Assembly: GCF_000349565.1 (NCBI RefSeq)
Contig: NZ_KB714620.1
Coordinates: forward strand, 1-64,000
DNA from: Curtobacterium flaccumfaciens UCD-AKU
GTDB lineage: Bacteria; Actinomycetota; Actinomycetes; Actinomycetales; Microbacteriaceae
DNA length: 64,000 bases
Direction: 5' to 3'
The first letter of the stretch is position 1. Every line of letters begins with the position of its first letter. Position numbers and translations under genes: made by a program. The notes under the pieces are model-generated. The model was not told the DNA's origin and made no database searches. It saw only the letters and a program-made list of their open reading frames with translations. Shown here piece by piece: positions 1 through 9,432 of this stretch.

Positions 1-115
1 GGCGATCAACCCGGCTGCCGCACGAGCCGGCGAACCTCGCACCGTGCCGAGCGGCGATCCTCGCGCACAGCGGTGGGGACACCGCCGGGAACCCGCGCCG
101 CCGGCCCGCCGCCAC

Positions 116-121
116 TAGGCT
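116..121 (+). promoter_or_regulatory. -10 hexamer of a leaderless proS promoter
   Basis: TAGGCT fits the actinobacterial TANNNT -10 pattern and ends 6 nt before the GTG start of proS at 128. There is no Shine-Dalgarno sequence in that gap. This spacing puts the expected transcription start on or next to the start codon, so the mRNA is probably leaderless. No clear -35 is visible. The same hexamer and spacing recur before rpe. Confidence 0.55.
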
Positions 122-127
122 TGCCCC

Positions 128-1879
128 GTGGTCACACGGCTTTCGCATCTGTTCCTCCGTACGCTCCGCGACGACCCCTCCGACGCCGAGGTGACGAGCC
201 ACAAGCTGCTCGTCCGCGCCGGGTACGTCCGTCGCCAGTCCCCGGGGATCTTCGCCTGGCTGCCGCTCGGCCTCCGGGTGCGCGCCAAGATCGAGGCGAT
301 CATCCGCGACGAGATGGTCGCAGCCGGTGCACAGGAGGTCCTGCTGCCCGCGCTCCTGCCGCGTGAGCCGTACGAGGCGACGAACCGCTGGACCGAGTAC
401 GGCGACGGCATGTTCCGCCTGCAGGACCGCAAGGGGTCCGACTACCTGCTCGCCCCCACGCACGAGGAGATGTTCGCGCTCCTGGTGAAGGACCTGTACT
501 CGTCCTACAAGGACCTGCCGGTCACCCTGTTCCAGATCCAGGACAAGTACCGCGACGAGGCCCGGCCCCGCGCCGGCCTCCTGCGCGGCCGCGAGTTCAC
601 GATGAAGGACGCGTACTCGTTCGACCTCACGGACGAGGGGCTCGAGCGCAGCTACCAGGTCATGCGCGATGCGTACGAGAAGATCTTCGCCCGCCTGGGC
701 CTCGACTACGTCATCGTCAAGGCCGATGCCGGCGCGATGGGCGGCTCCAAGTCCGAAGAGTTCCTGCACCCGATCGGCGTCGGCGAGGACACCTTCGTCC
801 GCAGCGCCGGCGGTTACGCGGCCAACGTCGAGGCGTACGTCACCCCGGTCCCCGAGTCCCTGCCGGTCGAGGGCCAGCCCGAACCCGTGCTCCTGCCGGC
901 GTCGGACACCCCGACGATCGACACCCTCGTCGCCCACGCCAACCAGGTCGCCCCGCGCGACGGCGCACCGTGGACCGCGGCCGACACGCTGAAGAACGTC
1001 GTCCTCGCGCTCACGCACCTCGACGGCACGCGCGAGGTCGTGGTCGTCGGCCTGCCCGGTGACCGCGACGTCGACCTGAAGCGTGCCGAGGTGTCGTTCG
1101 CCCCGGCCGAGGTCGAGGCCGCCGGCGACGACGACTTCAAGAAGCACCGTGGCCTGGTGAAGGGCTACATCGGCCCGCAGGTCCTCGGCGCCGACAGCGC
1201 CACCGGCATCCGCTACTTCGTCGACCCGCGCGTGGTCGACGGCACGAGCTGGATCACCGGCGCCAACGAGCGCGGCGTGCACGTCTCCGGCCTCGTCGCC
1301 GGCCGCGACTTCGTGGCCGACGGTGTCGTCGAGGTCTCCGACGTCCGCGCCGGCGACCCGTCCCCGGACGGCTCCGGCCCCCTCGAGACCGCCCGCGGCA
1401 TGGAGATCGGGCACGTCTTCCAGCTCGGTCGCAAGTACGCCGAGGCGCTCGGCCTCAAGGTGCAGGACGAGAACGGCAAGCTCGCCACGGTGACGATGGG
1501 CTCCTACGGCATCGGCGTGACCCGCATCCTCGCGATCCTGGCCGAGTCCCACAACGACGAGAAGGGCCTGGTCTGGCCGAAGAACGTCGCACCGTTCGAC
1601 GTGCACATCGTCGCCACGGGTCGCGACCAGGTCGCCTACGAGCTGGCGTCCTCGGTCGTCGCCGAGCTCGAGGGCGAACGGTTCGACGTGCTCTACGACG
1701 ACCGCCCGAAGGTGTCGCCCGGCGTGAAGCTCCGTGACGCCGAACTGCTCGGCATGCCGATCGTCGTCGTCGCGGGTCGCGGCGCCGCCGACGGCGTCGT
1801 CGAGCTGTGGGACCGTGCGACGGGCGACCGCCGCGACGTGCCGGTGGCCGAACTGCTCGACGCGGTCCGCGCGATCTGA
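128..1879 (+). CDS. proS: Proline--tRNA ligase (prolyl-tRNA synthetase)
   Basis: Cytoplasmic class II aminoacyl-tRNA synthetase that charges tRNA-Pro with proline. The 583-aa product opens with the typical N-terminus ([17 protein letters not shown]) and shows the class II motif 2 region ([20 protein letters not shown]) near residues 138-157. It has the bacterial-type editing (INS/YbaK-like) insertion in the middle, containing [20 protein letters not shown]. Class II motif 3 ([10 protein letters not shown]) lies near residue 460, followed by the anticodon-binding domain. The length is normal for bacterial ProS with an insertion domain. GTG at 128 is chosen because it begins the conserved N-terminus and sits 6 nt after a -10-like hexamer. 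It is monocistronic by appearance, with two strong hairpins downstream. Confidence 0.96.
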   Translation: MVTRLSHLFLRTLRDDPSDAEVTSHKLLVRAGYVRRQSPGIFAWLPLGLRVRAKIEAIIRDEMVAAGAQEVLLPALLPREPYEATNRWTEYGDGMFRLQDRKGSDYLLAPTHEEMFALLVKDLYSSYKDLPVTLFQIQDKYRDEARPRAGLLRGREFTMKDAYSFDLTDEGLERSYQVMRDAYEKIFARLGLDYVIVKADAGAMGGSKSEEFLHPIGVGEDTFVRSAGGYAANVEAYVTPVPESLPVEGQPEPVLLPASDTPTIDTLVAHANQVAPRDGAPWTAADTLKNVVLALTHLDGTREVVVVGLPGDRDVDLKRAEVSFAPAEVEAAGDDDFKKHRGLVKGYIGPQVLGADSATGIRYFVDPRVVDGTSWITGANERGVHVSGLVAGRDFVADGVVEVSDVRAGDPSPDGSGPLETARGMEIGHVFQLGRKYAEALGLKVQDENGKLATVTMGSYGIGVTRILAILAESHNDEKGLVWPKNVAPFDVHIVATGRDQVAYELASSVVAELEGERFDVLYDDRPKVSPGVKLRDAELLGMPIVVVAGRGAADGVVELWDRATGDRRDVPVAELLDAVRAI

Positions 1880-1918
1880 CACGACGCCGTCGTGTCCGCT
1901 GGACACCGCCGATCCGAC

Positions 1919-1946
1919 GAGACGCCGCCCAACCGGGCGGCGTCTC
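1919..1946 (+). terminator. Hairpin terminator after proS
   Basis: A perfect 12-bp stem (GAGACGCCGCCC at 1919-1930 pairing with 1935-1946) closes an AACC tetraloop 40 nt after the proS stop. No T-tract follows, which is usual for GC-rich actinobacterial terminators. A second small stem (1960-1965 with 1969-1974) follows. Confidence 0.6.
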
Positions 1947-2008
1947 GCGCATCTGGCGGCGTCTCGGCGAGACGACGGCGTGTCACGACCTGGACGTGAC
2001 CACCTGGC

Positions 2009-2050
2009 GGACGGGAGGCCCGTGGCGAAGCCGCCACGGGCCTCCTGTCC
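2009..2050 (+). terminator. Long 19-bp hairpin between proS and nusA
   Basis: Arms 2009-2027 and 2032-2050 pair along 19 bp with one G-U pair around an AAGC loop. It has no T-tract. It lies just upstream of the nusA -10, so its 3' arm overlaps where a -35 element would sit. It probably insulates nusA from proS read-through, and could also be a binding or regulatory structure. Confidence 0.6.
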
Positions 2051-2067
2051 GCCGTCTGGTTCTGGGG

Positions 2068-2073
2068 TACGCT
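2068..2073 (+). promoter_or_regulatory. -10 element of the nusA promoter
   Basis: TACGCT fits TANNNT. The expected start near 2080 would give a leader of about 58 nt ending in the GGAGG ribosome binding site at 2126-2130. The -35 position (about 2045-2050) has no consensus hexamer and falls in the 3' arm of the preceding hairpin. Confidence 0.45.
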
Positions 2074-2137
2074 TGTGGCCGACTTCTGCGCAGTTCCACC
2101 CCGCAGGAGCGACTCATCTGAATACGGAGGCACCTCG

Positions 2138-3133
2138 GTGAAGATCGATCTCGCAGTCCTGCGACTCATGGAGCGCGAGCGGGAGATCCCGTTCGACGAG
2201 CTCGTCCAGATCATCGAATCTGCCATCCTGACCGCCTACCAGAAGCACGCCGACGAGAACGGCGAGCCGGCCCACGCGCAGTCGCGTGTGGAGCTCGACC
2301 GCAAGTCCGGCGAGGTCAGTGTCTACGTCCCCGAGCTCGACGACGAGGGCACCGTCATCGGTGAAGCCGTCGACCAGCCGAGCGACTTCGGGCGCATCGC
2401 GGCCTTCGCGGCGAAGCAGGTCATCAACCAGCGCCTGCGCGACATCGGCGACGACAAGATCCTCGGCGAGTTCCGCGGCAAGGAAGGCGACATCGTCGCC
2501 GGCGTGGTCCAGCAGGGCCCGAACCCGAAGATGGTGCACGTCGACCTCGGCACGATCGAGGCGATCCTGCCGCCCGAGGAGCAGGTGCCGGGGGAGTCCT
2601 ACACGCACGGCTCCCGCATCCGCGTCTACGTGACGAGTGTCGCCCGCGGCAACAAGGGTCCGCAGATCACCGTCTCGCGCACGCACCCGGGCCTGGTCCG
2701 GAAGCTCTTCGCGCTCGAGGTCCCGGAGATCGCGTCCGGCGTCGTCGAGATCACCTCCCTCGCCCGTGAGGCCGGTCACCGCACGAAGATCGCCGTCAAG
2801 GCCAACGAGCCCGGTGTCAACGCGAAGGGTGCCTGCATCGGCGAGCTCGGCGCACGTGTCCGGTCCGTCACGAACGAGCTCGGTGCCGAGAAGATCGACA
2901 TCGTCGACTACTCGTCCGACCTGGCGTCGTTCGTCGCGAGCGCCCTGTCGCCGGCCAAGGTGACGAGCGCGTTCGTGCTCGACGCCTCGACCAAGGCCGT
3001 CCGCGCACTCGTGCCGGACTACCAGCTGTCGCTCGCGATCGGCAAGGAAGGCCAGAACGCCCGCCTCGCCGCGAAGCTCACCGGTGCACGCATCGACATC
3101 CAGCCGGACTCCATCCTGGACGGCGAGGACTAG
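2138..3133 (+). CDS. nusA: Transcription termination/antitermination factor NusA
   Basis: RNA polymerase-associated elongation factor that modulates pausing, termination and antitermination. GTG at 2138 gives 331 aa beginning [23 protein letters not shown], the conserved NusA N-terminal domain. It follows a GGAGG ribosome binding site with a 7-nt spacer. An S1 domain (about residues 110-180) and two KH domains follow, including the signatures [22 protein letters not shown] and [18 protein letters not shown]. The protein stops after KH2 and lacks the C-terminal acidic repeats of enterobacterial NusA, as is normal in actinobacteria. It heads a nusA-ylxR-infB cluster. The usual upstream partner rimP is not present here. 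Confidence 0.96.
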   Translation: MKIDLAVLRLMEREREIPFDELVQIIESAILTAYQKHADENGEPAHAQSRVELDRKSGEVSVYVPELDDEGTVIGEAVDQPSDFGRIAAFAAKQVINQRLRDIGDDKILGEFRGKEGDIVAGVVQQGPNPKMVHVDLGTIEAILPPEEQVPGESYTHGSRIRVYVTSVARGNKGPQITVSRTHPGLVRKLFALEVPEIASGVVEITSLAREAGHRTKIAVKANEPGVNAKGACIGELGARVRSVTNELGAEKIDIVDYSSDLASFVASALSPAKVTSAFVLDASTKAVRALVPDYQLSLAIGKEGQNARLAAKLTGARIDIQPDSILDGED

Positions 3134-3201
3134 GACGATTTCGCCCCCGGCGTGCCCCTCGAGGGCGCGCCGGATCGCGCACGTCCGAGGCAAGGAGTAG
3201 A

Positions 3202-3513
3202 GTGGTTCCCGTCAGAACGTGCATCGGCAGTCGCCGTCGCGCTTCCCGATCCTCCCTCCTCCGAGTCGTCGCCCTGAGCGATGGCCGTGTCGTGGCGGAT
3301 CCGAAGGCAGTCATGCCGGGCCGGGGAGCATGGCTCACACCGACCGTCGATGCCTACGATCTGGCCGTCAAGCGCAGGGCTTTCCGCCGTGCGCTCCGGT
3401 TGGATCGCGATCCCGACACGTCCGCGGTGCTCGACCACATCGTCGGTCTCCCACAGGAACCGGCCGAGCGCCCGGACATGACAGAACAGGCTGAACGGCT
3501 TATGGACAACTGA
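3202..3513 (+). CDS. ylxR: YlxR/RnpM family RNA-binding protein (DUF448)
   Basis: A small basic protein of 103 aa between nusA and infB, the position where ylxR is found in most bacteria. It starts VPVRTCIGSRRRA and carries the family motif GRGAWLTP near residues 46-53. It belongs to the DUF448 family, whose Bacillus member (RnpM) binds RNase P RNA and modulates its activity; the function here is inferred from family. GTG at 3202 has an AGGAG ribosome binding site 4 nt upstream. Many actinobacterial relatives have CxGC in the N-terminal motif, whereas this copy has CIGS. The C-terminus is a variable acidic tail. Confidence 0.85.
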   Translation: MVPVRTCIGSRRRASRSSLLRVVALSDGRVVADPKAVMPGRGAWLTPTVDAYDLAVKRRAFRRALRLDRDPDTSAVLDHIVGLPQEPAERPDMTEQAERLMDN

Positions 3514-3587
3514 TGAGCGGCTCGAAGTGAGACCCGTCATCCATTGAGTCCTGCCCCTTCACGGGGTGGGACCCGTGAAGGAGAACA

Positions 3588-6440
3588 GTGGCTAAACCAC
3601 GCGTACACGAGATCGCAAGCGAACTCGGCGTCGACAGCAAGACCGCACTCGAAAAGCTCAAGGAGCTCGGCGAGTTCGTCCGGGGCGCCAGCTCGAGCAT
3701 CGAGCCCCCCGTGGCACGGAAGCTCCGTGCCGCCCTGCAGGCAGACGGCGTCCCCGCGTCGAAGCCCGCCGACTCGGCGTCCGCGCCGAGCGCACCCGCC
3801 AAGGCCAGCGCGCCGAAGTCGAGTGCACCCAAGCCCGGCGGCCCCCGTCCGGGTCCGGCTCGTCCGGCCCCCGCGCCGGAGCCCGAGGCCCCGGCAGCAC
3901 CCGCTGCCGACGTGCCGGCACCGGCCGCACCGAAGTCCGTCGCCCAGCGACAGGCCGAGGCCGAGGCCGCGCAGAAGGCCCGTGCCGAGAAGCAGGCCGC
4001 TGCGCAGCAGGCCACCGCGCAGGCCGGCGACTCGACCGACGAAGCACCGAAGTCCGACGCGGTGAAGCCGGGCAGCAGCCCGAAGGCTCCCGCGGCGGCC
4101 GGTCCGAAGCCGGGTGGCCCCAAGCCCGGTGCACGTCCGGGCAACAACCCGTACTCGTCGAACCAGGGCATGGGCTCGCGCCCGCCGCGCCCCGGCAACA
4201 ACCCGTACTCCTCCAACCAGGGCATGGGCCAGCGCCCGGCCGCCGGCGCAGCCGGCGGCGGTGGCATCCCGCGTCCGCAGCCCCCGCGTCCCGGCACGCC
4301 CCGTCCGGGTGCTCCGCGTCCTGGTGGTCCCGGTCAGGGCAACCGTCCCAACGGCTTCGGGCAGCGCCCGGGCCAGGGTGGAGGCCGTGGCGGCCCCGGT
4401 GCCCGTCCGGGTGCCGGCGGCGGTGCCGGTGGCGGCTTCCCGCGTCCGGCCTTCAGCGGCCCGCGTCCCGCCGGTGGCGGTGGCCGTGGTCGTGGCCCCG
4501 GTGGTGGTACCGCCGGTGCGTTCGGTCGCGGTGGCGGCAAGAGCCGTGCCCGCAAGTCGAAGCGGACGAAGCGCGCCGAGTACGAGATGCGTCAGGCCCC
4601 GTCGCTCGGCGGTGTGCAGGTCCCTCGTGGCGACGGCAACACGGTCGTCCGACTCCGTCGTGGTGCGAGCATCTCGGACTTCGCGGACAAGATCGACGCC
4701 ATGCCCGGCAACCTCGTGACGGTGCTGTTCCACCTCGGTGAGATGGCGACCGCGACCGAGTCGCTGGACGAGGCCACGTTCGAGGTCCTGGGCGACGAGC
4801 TGGGCTACAAGATCCAGATCGTCTCGCCCGAGGACGAGGACAAGGAGCTCCTCGAGGGCTTCGACATCGACCTCGAAGCAGAACTCGAGGACGAAGACGA
4901 CGACGTGCTGCAGCAGCGGCCGCCGGTGGTCACCGTCATGGGTCACGTCGACCACGGCAAGACCCGCCTCCTCGACGCGATCCGCAACTCGAAGGTCGTC
5001 GAGGGCGAGGCCGGCGGCATCACCCAGCACATCGGTGCGTACCAGATCGTCGCCCAGCACGAGGGCATCGACCGCCCGATCACCTTCATCGACACCCCGG
5101 GTCACGAGGCCTTCACGGCCATGCGTGCTCGTGGTGCCCAGGTGACGGACATCGCGATCCTCGTGGTCGCGGCGGACGACGGCATCATGCCCCAGACCAT
5201 CGAGGCGTTGAACCACGCGCAGTCGGCCGGTGTGCCGATCGTCGTCGCGGTCAACAAGATCGACAAGGAAGGCGCGAACCCCGCCAAGGTCCGCCAGCAG
5301 CTCACCGAGTACAACCTGGTGGCCGAGGAGTACGGCGGCGACGTCATGTTCGTCGACGTGTCGGCGCGGCAGAACATCGGTATCCAGGAGCTCCTGGACG
5401 CCGTGCTGCTCACCGCGGACGCCGGTCTCGACCTGCGTGCCAACCCCGACAAGGACGCACGTGGTGTGGCGATCGAAGCCCGACTCGACAAGGGTCGCGG
5501 TGCAGTCGCCACGGTGCTCATCCAGTCCGGCACGCTCCACGTCGGTGACGCCATCGTGGCCGGCACGGCGTACGGCCGTGTCCGTGCGATGACGGACGAG
5601 AACGGGGTCGCGGTCAAGGCTGCGACGCCGAGCCGCCCGGTCCAGGTGCAGGGTCTGTCCTCGGTGCCCCGCGCCGGTGACACCTTCCTCGTCACGGAAG
5701 AAGACCGCACGGCCCGTCAGATCGCTGAGAAGCGTGAAGCGGCCGAGCGCAACGCCCTGCTGGCGAAGTCGCGCAAGCGCATCTCGCTCGAGGACTTCAC
5801 CCGTGCGCTCGAAGAGGGCAAGGTCGAGTCGCTCAACCTCATCATCAAGGGTGACGTCTCCGGTGCCGTCGAGGCACTCGAGCAGTCGCTCCTGGACATC
5901 GAGGTCGACGACAGCGTCCAGCTCCGCATCCTGCACCGCGGTGTCGGTGCGATCACGGAGTCGGACATCGACCTCGCCACGATCGACAACGCCATCGTCA
6001 TCGGCTTCAACGTCCGTCCTGACGTCAAGGCCCGTGAACGTGCGGCGCGCGAAGGCATCGATGTGCGCTTCTACTCGGTCATCTACAACGCACTCGACGA
6101 CATCGAGCAGTCCCTCAAGGGCATGCTCAAGCCCGAGTACGAAGAGGTCCAGTCGGGCGTCGCCGAGATCCGCGAGGTGTTCCGTTCCTCGAAGTTCGGC
6201 AACATCGCGGGTGTCATCGTCCGCTCCGGCACGATCACGCGCAACGCCAAGGCGCGCGTCATCCGCGAGGGCGTCGTGGTCGCCGATGGCCTGGCCATCG
6301 AGTCGCTGCGTCGCTTCAAGGACGACGTGACCGAGGTCCGCACGGACTTCGAAGCCGGTATCGGTCTGGGCAAGTTCAACGACATCCAGATCGGCGACGA
6401 GGTCGAGACGACCGAACTCGTCGAGAAGCCGCGCGACTGA
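3588..6440 (+). CDS. infB: Translation initiation factor IF-2
   Basis: GTPase that delivers initiator fMet-tRNA to the 30S subunit and promotes subunit joining. It is 950 aa, the long actinobacterial form. An IF2_N domain ([22 protein letters not shown]) is followed by a roughly 300-residue Pro/Gly/Ala/Arg-rich linker. The linker has two direct copies of [14 protein letters not shown] around residues 182-212 and a Gly-Arg tract. The G domain has G1 [10 protein letters not shown] (about 451-460), G3 DTPGHE and G4 NKID. Domains II, III and IV end near [22 protein letters not shown] at 3588 follows an AAGGAG ribosome binding site. A hairpin (arms 3558-3565 and 3572-3579) ends on that site and might affect access to it. 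Confidence 0.97.
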   Translation: MAKPRVHEIASELGVDSKTALEKLKELGEFVRGASSSIEPPVARKLRAALQADGVPASKPADSASAPSAPAKASAPKSSAPKPGGPRPGPARPAPAPEPEAPAAPAADVPAPAAPKSVAQRQAEAEAAQKARAEKQAAAQQATAQAGDSTDEAPKSDAVKPGSSPKAPAAAGPKPGGPKPGARPGNNPYSSNQGMGSRPPRPGNNPYSSNQGMGQRPAAGAAGGGGIPRPQPPRPGTPRPGAPRPGGPGQGNRPNGFGQRPGQGGGRGGPGARPGAGGGAGGGFPRPAFSGPRPAGGGGRGRGPGGGTAGAFGRGGGKSRARKSKRTKRAEYEMRQAPSLGGVQVPRGDGNTVVRLRRGASISDFADKIDAMPGNLVTVLFHLGEMATATESLDEATFEVLGDELGYKIQIVSPEDEDKELLEGFDIDLEAELEDEDDDVLQQRPPVVTVMGHVDHGKTRLLDAIRNSKVVEGEAGGITQHIGAYQIVAQHEGIDRPITFIDTPGHEAFTAMRARGAQVTDIAILVVAADDGIMPQTIEALNHAQSAGVPIVVAVNKIDKEGANPAKVRQQLTEYNLVAEEYGGDVMFVDVSARQNIGIQELLDAVLLTADAGLDLRANPDKDARGVAIEARLDKGRGAVATVLIQSGTLHVGDAIVAGTAYGRVRAMTDENGVAVKAATPSRPVQVQGLSSVPRAGDTFLVTEEDRTARQIAEKREAAERNALLAKSRKRISLEDFTRALEEGKVESLNLIIKGDVSGAVEALEQSLLDIEVDDSVQLRILHRGVGAITESDIDLATIDNAIVIGFNVRPDVKARERAAREGIDVRFYSVIYNALDDIEQSLKGMLKPEYEEVQSGVAEIREVFRSSKFGNIAGVIVRSGTITRNAKARVIREGVVVADGLAIESLRRFKDDVTEVRTDFEAGIGLGKFNDIQIGDEVETTELVEKPRD

Positions 6441-6455
6441 TCGCGTGACTCCTCT

Positions 6456-6490
6456 GGGCCCCGGCCTCCCCACGCGGGAGGCCGGGGCCC
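6456..6490 (+). terminator. Hairpin terminator after infB
   Basis: A perfect 15-bp GC-only-rich stem (arms 6456-6470 and 6476-6490) closes a CACGC loop 15 nt after the infB stop and is followed by GACCCCTTTCC. It lies between infB and rbfA, so it may reduce rather than stop transcription into rbfA. Confidence 0.65.
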
Positions 6491-6554
6491 GACCCCTTTC
6501 CCACGCAGGACCACCGGCGGGAAGCGTCCCGCCACTGCCTCAGGAGGCACCCAC

Positions 6555-7025
6555 ATGGCCGATCCGCAGCGCGCACGCAAGATGGCGGACCGCATCAAGG
6601 AAGTCGTCGCACGTCGACTCGACAAGGGTCTGCGGGACCCGCGACTCGGGTTCGTCACGATCACCGACGTCCGTGTGACCGGTGACCTGCAGCACGCGTC
6701 GATCTTCTACACCGTCTACGGCACCGACGAGGAGCGCGCAGACTCCGCAGCGGCGCTCAAGGCCGCGACCGGCATGCTCCGGTCCGAGGTCGGCAAGAAC
6801 ATCACCGCCCGGCTCACGCCGTCGCTGGAGTTCATCGCGGACGCCCTGCCCGAGACGTCGGCGCACATGGAGGACCTGCTCGTGCAGGCCCAGGTGCGCG
6901 ACGAGCAGGTCCGTGCGGCCTCGGTCGGCGCGTCGTACGCCGGCGACGCCGACCCGTACAAGCGCGACGAGGACGACGAGGACGACGACTCCGAGGACGA
7001 CGGCGCCGCCGAAGCCCGTTCCTAG
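6555..7025 (+). CDS. rbfA: 30S ribosome-binding factor RbfA
   Basis: Ribosome maturation factor that binds the 30S subunit near the 5' end of 16S rRNA and helps late assembly. It is 156 aa. The KH-like fold is recognised from ADRIKEVVARRLDKGLRDPRLGFVTITDVRVTGDL at the N-terminus and SEVGKNITARLTPSLEFIADALPE in the middle. The last 40 residues form an acidic tail (DEDDEDDDSEDDG), common in actinobacterial RbfA. ATG at 6555 has an AGGAGG ribosome binding site. Its stop codon overlaps that of the convergent mutY: the shared CTAG at 7022-7025 serves both strands. Confidence 0.94.
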   Translation: MADPQRARKMADRIKEVVARRLDKGLRDPRLGFVTITDVRVTGDLQHASIFYTVYGTDEERADSAAALKAATGMLRSEVGKNITARLTPSLEFIADALPETSAHMEDLLVQAQVRDEQVRAASVGASYAGDADPYKRDEDDEDDDSEDDGAAEARS

Positions 7026-7981
7026 ACCCCGGGCAGCTGGTAGCCGCTCGCGTCGTCGCCGACGGCGAGACCGTCACGCAGCAGCGACGCGAGCGCCCGG
7101 TCGCGCTGGTCGGCGTCCGGCCACACCGGTTCGATCTCGGTCCGGGTGACCGGCACGTCGCTGGCGCGCAGCTCGGCCATGATCAGACCGCGGACCTGCC
7201 GATCACTGCCGGCGAACTTCGCCTGGCGCGGTGCCCGCGGTCCGTCGTGCTCCGGGTAGCCGGCAGCACGCCAGGCGCAGCGGTCCGCGATCGGGCAGGC
7301 GTCGCACGCGGGGGAGCGTGAGACGCACACCAGGGCGCCGAGCTCCATCACGGCGGCGTTCGTGGCCGCGGCGTCGTCACGGTCCACCGGCAGGACGGAC
7401 TCCATCAGCGGGAGGTCCTGCTTCGCCTTCGCCGGCCCGGGTTCGCCCTGGCCGAGGACCGCCCGTGCGAGCACGCGGCGCGCGTTGACGTCGACGACCG
7501 GGTGCCGGTCGCCGTACGCGAAGACCGCGACGGCGCGAGCGGTGTAGTCGCCGATGCCCGGCAGCGCGAGCAGGGCGTCGACGTCGCGCGGCACGACGTT
7601 GCCGTGGTCGGTCGCGATGGCGGTCGCCGCCGCGTGCAGCGCGAGCGCGCGTCGCGGGTAGCCGAGCCGGTCCCAGGCACGCACCGCCTCGGACGGTGGC
7701 GAGTCCGCGAGGTCGCGAGGCGTCGGCCACCGGGTGAGCCACGCCTCCAGTCGGGGGACCACGCGCGCGACCTGCGTCTGCTGCAGCATGATCTCGCTGA
7801 CGAGCGTCCCCCACGCGGGGAAGCCGGGGCGGCGCCACGGCAGGTCCCGCGCCTGCTGCCGGAACCACGCGATCAGCGGGGTCGCGATGTCGGGCCGTTC
7901 CGGCGTGGCCGGCTCCTGCACACCGCGTCGCGCGGTCGATTTGTCCACATTCTGTCTGGAGGCCCGACTCGCGTTCACCAC
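7022..7981 (-). CDS. mutY: A/G-specific adenine DNA glycosylase MutY
   Basis: Base-excision repair enzyme that removes adenine mispaired with 8-oxoguanine. The 319-aa protein has the helix-hairpin-helix (LLALPGIGDYTARAVAVFAYG) followed by the catalytic Asp region (VVDVNARRVLAR). The catalytic Glu sits in SEIMLQQTQVARV. The 4Fe-4S ligands follow the Cx6Cx2Cx5C pattern in CVSRSPACDACPIADRC. The C-terminal NUDIX-like 8-oxoG recognition domain is reduced to a short tail of about 80 residues, as in many actinobacterial MutY proteins. The start is uncertain: GTG at 7981 leaves only 19 nt to the divergent gene, and another in-frame GTG near residue 13 is possible. Confidence 0.92.
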   Translation of the reverse strand: MVNASRASRQNVDKSTARRGVQEPATPERPDIATPLIAWFRQQARDLPWRRPGFPAWGTLVSEIMLQQTQVARVVPRLEAWLTRWPTPRDLADSPPSEAVRAWDRLGYPRRALALHAAATAIATDHGNVVPRDVDALLALPGIGDYTARAVAVFAYGDRHPVVDVNARRVLARAVLGQGEPGPAKAKQDLPLMESVLPVDRDDAAATNAAVMELGALVCVSRSPACDACPIADRCAWRAAGYPEHDGPRAPRQAKFAGSDRQVRGLIMAELRASDVPVTRTEIEPVWPDADQRDRALASLLRDGLAVGDDASGYQLPGV

Positions 7982-7988
7982 GACAGCC

Positions 7989-7994
7989 TACGGT
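7989..7994 (+). promoter_or_regulatory. -10 hexamer, leaderless start of the uridine-kinase-like gene
   Basis: TACGGT fits TANNNT and ends 6 nt before the ATG at 8001, with no ribosome binding site between. It lies in the short divergent gap shared with mutY. Confidence 0.5.
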
Positions 7995-8000
7995 GGACGC

Positions 8001-8447
8001 ATGGCACGCTGGGCACCCGAAGAGACCGACACGATGGCCGCGATCGCTGCAGAGGCGATCGCGCAGGTCGGCACCAACCGCACCGTCATCGGCATCGACG
8101 GGCAGGACGGCACCGACCTCGAACGGGTCGCCGCCGCGCTCGTCTCCGGGTTCGAGCAGCACGGGGTCTCCGCCATGGCGGCCGCTGCGCCGTCGACCGA
8201 CCAGGACACGCTCCGGGCTGATCTGGTCACGCCCTTCCGCACGACCGGTGCCGGCGACGGCGTGTTGATCGTGCACGGGCGGGGCCTCCTCGCCCCCGGG
8301 GTCCGCACCCTGTGGCGCTGGTCGCTGTGGGTGGAGCAGGAAGCCGGGCGGCTCGAGCGCCGGGCCGACGTCAAGATCGCGGCCTCCGCGGTGCTCGACG
8401 TCACCGATCCCGAGCACCCCCGCCGTGAGTGGAACGACGCCTGCTGA
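8001..8447 (+). CDS. Degenerate uridine-kinase-like P-loop protein
   Basis: Protein of 148 aa with no certain function. The N-terminal half (TVIGIDGQDGTDLERVAAALVSGF) aligns by eye with the P-loop strand and helix of uridine kinase-like NTPases (IGIDGxxGSGKT). The Gly-Lys-Ser/Thr that binds phosphate is replaced by GTDLE, so nucleotide phosphorylation by the usual mechanism is unlikely. Later segments (DGVLIVHGRGLLAPGVRTLWRWSLWV and ADVKIAASAVLDVTDPEHPRREW) resemble the core strands and substrate region of that family. It is expressed from its own apparent leaderless promoter and ends 22 nt before truB. It may be a pseudokinase-type binding or regulatory protein; that is inference. Confidence 0.6.
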   Translation: MARWAPEETDTMAAIAAEAIAQVGTNRTVIGIDGQDGTDLERVAAALVSGFEQHGVSAMAAAAPSTDQDTLRADLVTPFRTTGAGDGVLIVHGRGLLAPGVRTLWRWSLWVEQEAGRLERRADVKIAASAVLDVTDPEHPRREWNDAC

Positions 8448-8457
8448 CCGGCGCTGG

Positions 8458-8463
8458 TAATCT
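8458..8463 (+). promoter_or_regulatory. -10 hexamer, leaderless truB promoter
   Basis: TAATCT fits TANNNT and ends 6 nt before the GTG of truB at 8470. No ribosome binding site lies between. Confidence 0.5.
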
Positions 8464-8469
8464 CTCCTG

Positions 8470-9432
8470 GTGCTCGAAACCGCGCCGGACGGCATCCTCC
8501 TCGTCGACAAACCGCAGGGGATCTCCAGCCACCGGGTGGTCTCCATCGCCCGCCGGCGACTCGGCCTGAAGAAGGTCGGCCACGCGGGCACCCTCGACCC
8601 CATGGCCACCGGGCTGCTCCTGCTCGGCATCGGGCCGTCGACCCGGTTGCTCACGCACCTGGTGGGGCTCGACAAGACGTACACGGCGACCATCCGGCTC
8701 GGTGTGTCGACGGACTCCGACGACGCCGACGGCACGCCCACCACGGCTCCCGGTGTGGCCGTTGCCGACGTCTCGGAGGCCGCCGTCGAGGCTGCCGTCG
8801 CCGAAGAGCGCGGCGTGATCGACCAGGTCCCCTCCACCGTCAGCGCGATCAAGGTCGACGGGCGCCGCGCCTACGACCTGGCGCGGAAGGGTGAGGCGGT
8901 CGAACTCAAGTCCCGCACGGTGACCGTCTCGCAGTTCGACGTCACGAACCGCAACGACCGGACCGTCACCGTGGACGGCACGGACGTCGCCGTGGTGGAC
9001 CTCGACGTCGTCGTCACCTGCTCCTCGGGCACCTACGTCCGTGCGCTCGCCCGTGACGTCGGCGCGACGCTCGGCACCGGCGCACACCTCGTCGCGCTCC
9101 GTCGGACCCGGGTCGGACCGTTCGACGTGCAGGACGCGATCGACCTCGAGGACGACAGCGTCGACGTCCGCGCCGCGCTCGCACGTCCTGCGGACATCGC
9201 CCGTCGACTGTTCTCCTCCGTCACCCTCGATGCCGCGTCGGCGAAGGACCTCACCGACGGCAAGCGCGTGGCCGCGGAGCACCCCGACTCGGACGGGCCG
9301 GTGGCAGCGGTCACCGCCTCCGACGACCGGCTCGTGGGCCTGGTGTCCGTCCGGCGCGGGCTGCTCCGGGTCATCACCAACTTCCCGGCGCCCGGTGCGT
9401 CGTCCTCCTCGCAGACCGGAGCGCGCGCGTGA
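8470..9432 (+). CDS. truB: tRNA pseudouridine(55) synthase TruB
   Basis: Converts U55 in the T-arm of most tRNAs to pseudouridine. It is 320 aa. The catalytic motif GTLDPMATGLLLLGIG contains the active-site Asp near residue 42. Further family blocks are KPQGISSHRVV near the N-terminus, QVPSTVSAIKVDGRRAYDLARKGE and CSSGTYVRALARDVG. A C-terminal PUA-like region follows. GTG at 8470 begins the conserved sequence. The stop overlaps the start of the next gene as GTGA, so the downstream membrane protein is probably translationally coupled. Confidence 0.95.
   Translation: MLETAPDGILLVDKPQGISSHRVVSIARRRLGLKKVGHAGTLDPMATGLLLLGIGPSTRLLTHLVGLDKTYTATIRLGVSTDSDDADGTPTTAPGVAVADVSEAAVEAAVAEERGVIDQVPSTVSAIKVDGRRAYDLARKGEAVELKSRTVTVSQFDVTNRNDRTVTVDGTDVAVVDLDVVVTCSSGTYVRALARDVGATLGTGAHLVALRRTRVGPFDVQDAIDLEDDSVDVRAALARPADIARRLFSSVTLDAASAKDLTDGKRVAAEHPDSDGPVAAVTASDDRLVGLVSVRRGLLRVITNFPAPGASSSSQTGARA

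Noticed and set aside
2-118. An open frame running in from the left edge and ending at TAG 116-118
   Set aside because: It could be the end of an upstream gene, but 38 low-complexity codons show no motif, and its stop lies inside the proS -10 hexamer.
4130-4240. Repeats [14 protein letters not shown] in infB as a mobile or regulatory repeat
   Set aside because: They are in-frame repeats within the disordered IF-2 linker, common in actinobacterial IF-2.
3537-6473. A 978-codon minus-strand open frame over infB
   Set aside because: It is an antisense shadow; the Thr/Gly/Arg-rich run is the complement of the infB Pro/Gly linker.
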